Assembly (NCBI GenBank): GCA_905192935.1
Contig: CAJJMX010000098.1
Coordinates: forward strand, 1-6,565
Reading direction: 5' to 3'
Length of the DNA stretch: 6,565 nucleotides
Origin: an uncultured Mailhella sp.
Lineage (GTDB): Bacteria; Desulfobacterota; Desulfovibrionia; Desulfovibrionales; Desulfovibrionaceae
The position numbers and the translations under genes are program-made. Of the stretch, positions 4,995-6,565 are shown one piece after another. How positions within the stretch are numbered: position 1 is the stretch's first letter; every line of letters begins with the position of its first letter. The notes beneath the pieces are model-generated. The model was given only the letters and a program-made list of their open reading frames with translations, was not told the origin of the DNA and ran no database searches.

Positions 4995-6104
4995 ATGAAC
5001 AGCTTCAAGCCTTATGCGGCCATGCCCTTCTATCCCGGCCCTGTTTCCGTACATCCCGACGTTGCCCGCGCGCTTTCCCGGGACTATGCGCCTCCGCGCA
5101 TGGGCACGGAATATCTTGAACTCTACAAGTCGGTGCGGACACGCCTTCAGAAGATCCTCGGCACCCGGGAAGACGTGCTCATGGGAACCGGCGAAGGCAT
5201 GCTGGTGCTGTGGGGAGCGCTGAAGAGTCTGCTTCGCCCCGGCGACACGGTGCTTTGCGTGGGCACGGGCGTATTCGGCGACGGCTTTGCCGACATGGCA
5301 AAAGCCATAGGCTGCAAGCCCGTACTTGTTTCCGAGCCCTACGACAGGACCATTTCCGCCTCCACGCTGGAAAGGGTGAAGGACGCCGTGAAGGATCATC
5401 ATCCTGTGCTCATGACGGCAGTGCACTGCGAAACGCCTTCCGGCACGCTGAATCCGCTGGAAGAGCTCGGCCGTCTGAAAAAGGACCTGGGCGTGCCCTT
5501 CCTGGTGGTGGACACCGTGGCCAGCGCCGGCGGCGCTCCCGTGCATGCCGACGCCTGGAATGCCGACTGCGTGCTCGGCGGCTCGCAGAAATGCCTTGCC
5601 TGCCCGCCGGACATGAGCTTCATGAGCGTGAGCGCGGCGGCCTGGGAGCGCGTGCGCGAAGTGAACTACACAGGCTACGACGCCGTGCGCCCCTTTGACG
5701 ACGCCATTGAAGACGCCATGAGATTCCCCTATACTCCCAACTGGTGGGGCGTTGCCGCGCTGGACGCCTCGCTCACGGCTCTGGAAAAGGAAGGCATGGA
5801 AAACGTGTTTGCCCGTCATGAAGCCGTCGCCCGTCAGTGCCGCGACGGCGTGAAGGCTCTCGGGCTTTCGCTGTGGCCTGCAAAAGACGCCGTGAACTCT
5901 CCCACCGTGACGGCCATTCGCGTGCCCGAAGGCTGGCAGTGGAACGACTGGCGCAAGGCCCTTGCCGCGCGCGGTCTGTATGTGGGCGGCAGTCTCGGCC
6001 CTCTCGCGGGCAAGGTGTTCCGCATGGGCCACATGGGCACGCAGGCGAATGCCGAAGCCATGAGCTCGGCGCTTGCCGTCATGAAGGACGTTCTCTCAAA
6101 ATAA
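4995..6104 (+). CDS. Class V PLP-dependent aminotransferase (alanine-glyoxylate / serine-pyruvate type)
   Basis: The protein has 369 residues with fold type I class V features. It opens with P-G-P-V-S-V-H-P-D-V at 14-23. The cofactor phosphate loop is G-T-G-E-G (64-68). Asp173 in V-V-D-T-V-A-S should bind the pyridine nitrogen, and Lys199 in G-S-Q-K-C-L should form the Schiff base. Arg343 in F-R-M-G-H-M-G near the C-terminus is placed to bind the substrate carboxylate. Relatives transaminate alanine or serine with glyoxylate or pyruvate; the substrate cannot be read from the sequence. It acts in the cytoplasm and has no signal peptide. ATG 4995 is the first start after an in-frame stop at 4944 and gives the usual N-terminus, but it has no Shine-Dalgarno. 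ATG at 5022 is an alternative. A malic enzyme follows 16 bases downstream and is likely co-transcribed. Confidence 0.93.
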   Translation: MNSFKPYAAMPFYPGPVSVHPDVARALSRDYAPPRMGTEYLELYKSVRTRLQKILGTREDVLMGTGEGMLVLWGALKSLLRPGDTVLCVGTGVFGDGFADMAKAIGCKPVLVSEPYDRTISASTLERVKDAVKDHHPVLMTAVHCETPSGTLNPLEELGRLKKDLGVPFLVVDTVASAGGAPVHADAWNADCVLGGSQKCLACPPDMSFMSVSAAAWERVREVNYTGYDAVRPFDDAIEDAMRFPYTPNWWGVAALDASLTALEKEGMENVFARHEAVARQCRDGVKALGLSLWPAKDAVNSPTVTAIRVPEGWQWNDWRKALAARGLYVGGSLGPLAGKVFRMGHMGTQANAEAMSSALAVMKDVLSK

Positions 6105-6120
6105 GCAAAGGATCATATTC

Positions 6121-6565
6121 ATGAGCTACACCAAGGAAGATGTGCGCCGCTATCACGGGCTGCCCCGTCCCGGCAAAATAGAAGTCATGCCCAGCAAGAA
6201 GGCCGTGGATCAGGACGATCTCACCCTCGCCTACAGCCCCGGCGTGGCCGAAGCCTGCCGAGACATCGTTTCCGACGAGGCCATGGCCGCAAAGCTCACG
6301 GGCCGCAGCAATCTTGTGGCCGTGGTGACCAACGGCACCGCCGTGCTCGGTCTCGGCAACATAGGACCTCTTGCGGGCAAGCCCGTCATGGAAGGCAAGA
6401 GCATGCTCTTCAAGCTCTTTGCCGACGTGGATGCCTTCGACATCGAGCTTGACTGCTCCGATCCCGACCGCCTCATCGACATCGTGAAGGCGCTCGAACC
6501 CACCTTCGGCGGCATCAACCTTGAAGACATCCGCGGCCCCGAGTGCTTCTACATCGAAGAAGAAC
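6121..6565 (+). CDS. Malic enzyme (NAD(P)-dependent), N-terminal part, cut by the window edge
   Basis: The first 148 residues are visible. They match the short bacterial malic enzymes (MaeB type), which decarboxylate malate to pyruvate and reduce NAD or NADP. The N-terminus reads Y-H-G-L-P-R-P-G-K-I. Tyr38 in L-A-Y-S-P-G-V-A is the expected catalytic tyrosine, and Lys93 in G-K-P-V-M-E-G-K the catalytic lysine. Glu135-Asp136 in G-G-I-N-L-E-D-I, followed by P-E-C-F, carry the metal ligands. N-G-T-A-V-L-G-L-G-N-I-G is present at 71-82. AAAGGA at 6107-6112 lies 8 bases before the ATG. The nucleotide-binding domain lies past the edge, so NAD versus NADP, and any fusion to a phosphotransacetylase-like domain as in MaeB of enterics, cannot be judged. 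The gene follows the aminotransferase after 16 bases, with no terminator between them. Confidence 0.95.
   Translation, partial: MSYTKEDVRRYHGLPRPGKIEVMPSKKAVDQDDLTLAYSPGVAEACRDIVSDEAMAAKLTGRSNLVAVVTNGTAVLGLGNIGPLAGKPVMEGKSMLFKLFADVDAFDIELDCSDPDRLIDIVKALEPTFGGINLEDIRGPECFYIEEE

Noticed and set aside
4268..5008. Frames in the gap (minus 4268-5008, plus 4351-4842)
   Set aside because: Their products are Arg/Pro-rich without motifs, lack ribosome binding sites, and cross several strong hairpins.
4827..6032. Minus-strand frame of 401 codons opposite the aminotransferase
   Set aside because: It is a codon-bias shadow of a clear PLP enzyme gene.

Overview
This window looks like chromosomal DNA of a GC-rich sulfate- or sulfite-reducing bacterium of the Desulfovibrio/Bilophila/Mailhella type. 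The assignment is inferred from codon use, the style of the proteins and the pairing of gatC with gatA without gatB. No marker gene proves it. All confident genes lie on the + strand. The long minus-strand reading frames are shadows of GC-biased codons.

Layout. (1) Bases 1-360 hold a very short gene with an excellent ribosome binding site, encoding a 32-residue single-helix membrane peptide. It ends at a TGA, but the same frame continues with protein-like sequence to 287. A strong intrinsic terminator follows at 328-359. The TGA follows a Cys codon, and 16 bases downstream begins a hairpin of the shape expected for a bacterial selenocysteine insertion element. The unit is therefore a candidate 65-residue selenoprotein. 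(2) 486-2219 encodes a 577-residue lipoprotein with a type I periplasmic-binding fold, of the LpoA-like 'penicillin-binding protein activator' kind. A long perfect hairpin follows it. (3) 2548-4311 is gatC-gatA, joined head to tail with no spacer. These are two of the three subunits of the tRNA-dependent amidotransferase. (4) 4312-4994 is about 680 bases without a credible gene. It is dense in inverted repeats, with at least seven hairpins, two of them terminator-like, and two possible promoters. (5) 4995-6104 encodes a class V PLP aminotransferase. Sixteen bases later, at 6121, a malic enzyme starts and runs off the window edge; the two are probably co-transcribed.

How it works together. gatC and gatA are housekeeping genes for making Gln-tRNA and/or Asn-tRNA, and gatB must lie elsewhere. 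The aminotransferase and malic enzyme both act around pyruvate (alanine, serine or glyoxylate transamination, and malate to pyruvate), which suggests a shared carbon-nitrogen node. The lipoprotein belongs to the cell envelope and appears to be its own unit. The observations most worth a second look are the TGA-interrupted microprotein gene and the structured gap upstream of the aminotransferase, whose start codon lacks a visible ribosome binding site.
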